Both the position numbers and the translations under genes were made by a program. A DNA stretch of 64,000 nucleotides, taken from NCBI RefSeq assembly GCF_022842145.1, contig NZ_JALHQD010000004.1, positions 299,723 to 363,722 on the forward strand, given 5' to 3'. This document shows, one piece after another, positions 62,312-64,000 of the stretch; the stretch's first letter is position 1, and each line of letters opens with the position of its first letter. The notes beneath the pieces are model-generated. The model was not told the origin of the DNA and made no database searches. It saw only the letters and a list, made by a program, of their open reading frames with translations. Origin of the DNA: Tabrizicola sp. Lineage in GTDB: Bacteria; Pseudomonadota; Alphaproteobacteria; Rhodobacterales; Rhodobacteraceae.

Positions 62312-64000
62312 CTAGGACTTCGGTTCGTCCGGGCGCGCGTCGATGCCGTAGTCGTGGAGCTTGCGGTAAAGCGTCGGCCGGGAGATGCCCAGGGCCTTGG
62401 CGGTGCTGCTGAGGTTGCCGCGATGCTGGGCCAGTGCGCTTTCGATCAACAGCACCTCTGCCATGCGCAAGGACACCGATCCGGCCTGCAGCCTGTCGTG
62501 GGCGGCCAGAAGCGATGGGTCGGCCGGGGCGGGCGCCGGGGCGGTGACGGCGCGGGGCAGGTCGGCGAGCGTGACATGCCGGGACTTCGCCAAGGCGTGC
62601 AGGCTGATGACCGCGTTGCGCAACTCGCGGACGTTGCCCGGCCAGGAATGGGCGAGGAGGGCCGACTGGACCTCGTCCCCGAAGATCAGGAGGTCGCGCC
62701 CGGTTTCGCGCGCGAGCTTGCGGTTGTAATGTTCGGCAATCAGCAGGACATCGTCGTCCCGGTCCTTGAGGGGCGGGATCGTCAGGACCGTGCTGCTGAG
62801 ACGGTAGAACAGGTCACGCCGGAACCGCCCGGCCTCGACCTCGGCCTGCAGGTTGCGGTTGGTCAGCGACAAGAGGACCAGGGAGTCGTTCTGACGCTCT
62901 GGCCCGCTCAGCCGGATGAGGCGTTCTTCAAGGTGGCGCAGAAGCAGCGTCTGGTTTTCCGGGTGAAGCTCTCCGATCTCGTCCAGACAGAGCAGCGTGC
63001 CGGGACTGGCGTCGTTGGAGCCCTGAAGACGGCTGCGAAAGACGCTTTCGGTGACCGCGCCGCAATTGATCGTGGTGAAGTCGGATTTGCCGGGCGGGGC
63101 GATGCGGGCATGGATCAGGCGGGCAAAAAGCTGCTTTCCGACGCCGGTCTGTCCTTCGATGAGGATGGCCGCGTCCGTCAGGTCGATCCGGCTGGCCGTG
63201 TCCAGCGCATCGAGGATCGCAGCACTACCGCCGACAATGGTCAGGTTGGTGTCCGGAATTGCGACGCCGGGCAGGTCGGGGGCGGCCTTCCGCGACAGGG
63301 GGGCGGGCTGGGGATGCGAAAAGGAACTTGGTTGGTTGAAGACGAGGGCTGCGCCCCGCATGTCGCCGTCGATCTTCAGCAGGCGGATGTCCTGACAGCG
63401 CAGCCCTTCGGGCAGGGCACGCAGGATCATTTCCTCGGACAGCCCGTCGGGGAGATCGAGGAATTTGGCCCCAAGACCCAGGCCCTGGCCCAGCTTTGGC
63501 ACGGTCTCTCCGCAGTTGCTGTTGAAGATCAGGCGGCCGAACCGGTCGATGATCGCCAGGCCGTCATTCGGGCCGGAGGTCTTCGGGAAATGGCCGATGG
63601 TTTCCTCCATCAGGCGCATGTTGAGCAGGGACTGCTCTTGGGCGATGGCCACCTCGATGTCGCGGGCTGCGGTGGCGGCAAAGGCGGCGTTGTGCTTCTG
63701 GAAGATCGTCGTCAGCCCGCTGAGGTTGATGACACCGATGATCGACTGGTCGACCGGATCGCGGATCGGAGCGGCGGCGCAGCTCCACGCTTTCATGCCT
63801 TCGCAAAAGTGTTCGTCGCCATGCACATAGACCGGCGCACCCATGAAGAGCGCCGTCCCGATGCCGTTGGTGCCGGCGGCATCCTCGCTCCAGACGCCGC
63901 CCACGGTCAGGTTGATCTTCCGGGCCTTGTTCAGCGTCGAGGTGTCGCCGACGGTGTCGAGGATCACGCCCTTGCGGTCGGTCAGGATCAGCATCGCTTC
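62312..64000 (-). CDS. AcoR-like AAA+ transcriptional regulator lacking GAFTGA (partial, 5' end outside window)
   Basis: 562 or more residues seen; the frame is open to the right edge, so the N-terminus is missing. GAF-type sensor (VGGVWSEDAAGTNGIGTALFMGAPVYVHGDEHFCEGMKAWSCAAAPI) then PAS-like region, AAA+ domain with Walker A EGQTGVGKQ and Walker B LLCLDEIGEL, and C-terminal Fis HTH (NLSSTAKALGISRPTLYRKL). The GAFTGA loop that contacts sigma54 is absent: after RSRLQG the sequence goes directly to the Walker B strand. It may therefore act with sigma70, like Rhodobacter capsulatus NtrC. Its stop is 12 bp from the convergent E1 stop; it may control that E1 or another operon to the right. Confidence 0.9.
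   Translation of the reverse strand, partial: EAMLILTDRKGVILDTVGDTSTLNKARKINLTVGGVWSEDAAGTNGIGTALFMGAPVYVHGDEHFCEGMKAWSCAAAPIRDPVDQSIIGVINLSGLTTIFQKHNAAFAATAARDIEVAIAQEQSLLNMRLMEETIGHFPKTSGPNDGLAIIDRFGRLIFNSNCGETVPKLGQGLGLGAKFLDLPDGLSEEMILRALPEGLRCQDIRLLKIDGDMRGAALVFNQPSSFSHPQPAPLSRKAAPDLPGVAIPDTNLTIVGGSAAILDALDTASRIDLTDAAILIEGQTGVGKQLFARLIHARIAPPGKSDFTTINCGAVTESVFRSRLQGSNDASPGTLLCLDEIGELHPENQTLLLRHLEERLIRLSGPERQNDSLVLLSLTNRNLQAEVEAGRFRRDLFYRLSSTVLTIPPLKDRDDDVLLIAEHYNRKLARETGRDLLIFGDEVQSALLAHSWPGNVRELRNAVISLHALAKSRHVTLADLPRAVTAPAPAPADPSLLAAHDRLQAGSVSLRMAEVLLIESALAQHRGNLSSTAKALGISRPTLYRKLHDYGIDARPDEPKS

Overview
The window is a GC-rich chromosomal segment of an alphaproteobacterium, most probably a member of the Rhodobacteraceae (Rhodobacter/Tabrizicola/Gemmobacter-like). 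The case rests on a TakP-type 2-oxoacid TRAP transporter, an edd/eda Entner-Doudoroff pair, a DksA with a degenerate zinc finger, a PAS_5 protein, yicC-gmk, glnE with its small downstream gene, DUF2852 and DUF2927 proteins, GlxA-family control and Hint_2 domains. It reads as core chromosome, with one clearly AT-richer insertion at about 55.2-57.06 kb. No CRISPR array, insertion sequence or prophage was seen.

Layout. 0-2.1 kb: a truncated acyltransferase 3, and acetolactate synthase ilvI preceded by a complete attenuator (promoter, 15-codon Leu-Leu-Val-Ile-Val leader, antiterminator and terminator). 2.3-4.4 kb: GST, CaCA antiporter, VOC protein. 4.5-8.2 kb: TRAP binding protein convergent with its two permease genes across a shared terminator. 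8.3-11.9 kb: HxlR regulator divergent from a tautomerase and a DMT exporter, then VOC, bpt, DUF2852 with two matching operators, and YbaK. 11.9-18.2 kb: glnE, a small gene, eda and edd with a LacI-type operator on the edd promoter. 18.2-25.7 kb: RlmI-like methyltransferase, a lone PIN protein, M48 protease, DedA, and a MoxR/VWA/DUF2927 group. 25.8-33 kb: dksA, GFA protein and flavin monooxygenase, xth, erpA, dgt, dsbB, ypfJ, tRNA-Leu(CAA). 33.5-37.4 kb: a stand-alone Hint protein and a 1031-residue RTX protein ending in a paralogous Hint domain. 37.4-46.8 kb: a MobA-like transferase, a DMGDH/SARDH-type flavoenzyme and a liv ABC transporter operon with two extra secreted proteins between its subunit genes. 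47-55 kb: PQQ sugar dehydrogenase, GlxA regulator, class II DAHP synthase, PAS protein, yicC-gmk, gamma carbonic anhydrase, PhoR-like kinase. 55.2-57 kb: the AT-rich island with one TIGR04141/DUF6119-type gene. 57-64 kb: nucleoside hydrolase, BNR-repeat protein, Lrp regulator divergent from a homodimeric 2-oxoacid dehydrogenase E1, and an AcoR-like regulator without the GAFTGA loop, cut by the window end.

How the genes relate. Entner-Doudoroff catabolism (edd, eda), 2-oxoacid uptake (Tak-like TRAP), amino-acid uptake (Liv) coupled to a methylamine-type dehydrogenase, and an Lrp-linked E1 enzyme suggest a heterotroph using organic and amino acids. Starts were chosen by Shine-Dalgarno sequence and overlap with the preceding gene; ATGA overlaps are frequent and support the assigned operons. 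The most novel items are the TIGR04141 island gene, the Hint/RTX pair, the liv operon with interleaved secreted proteins, the DUF2852 twin operators and the GAFTGA-less activator.
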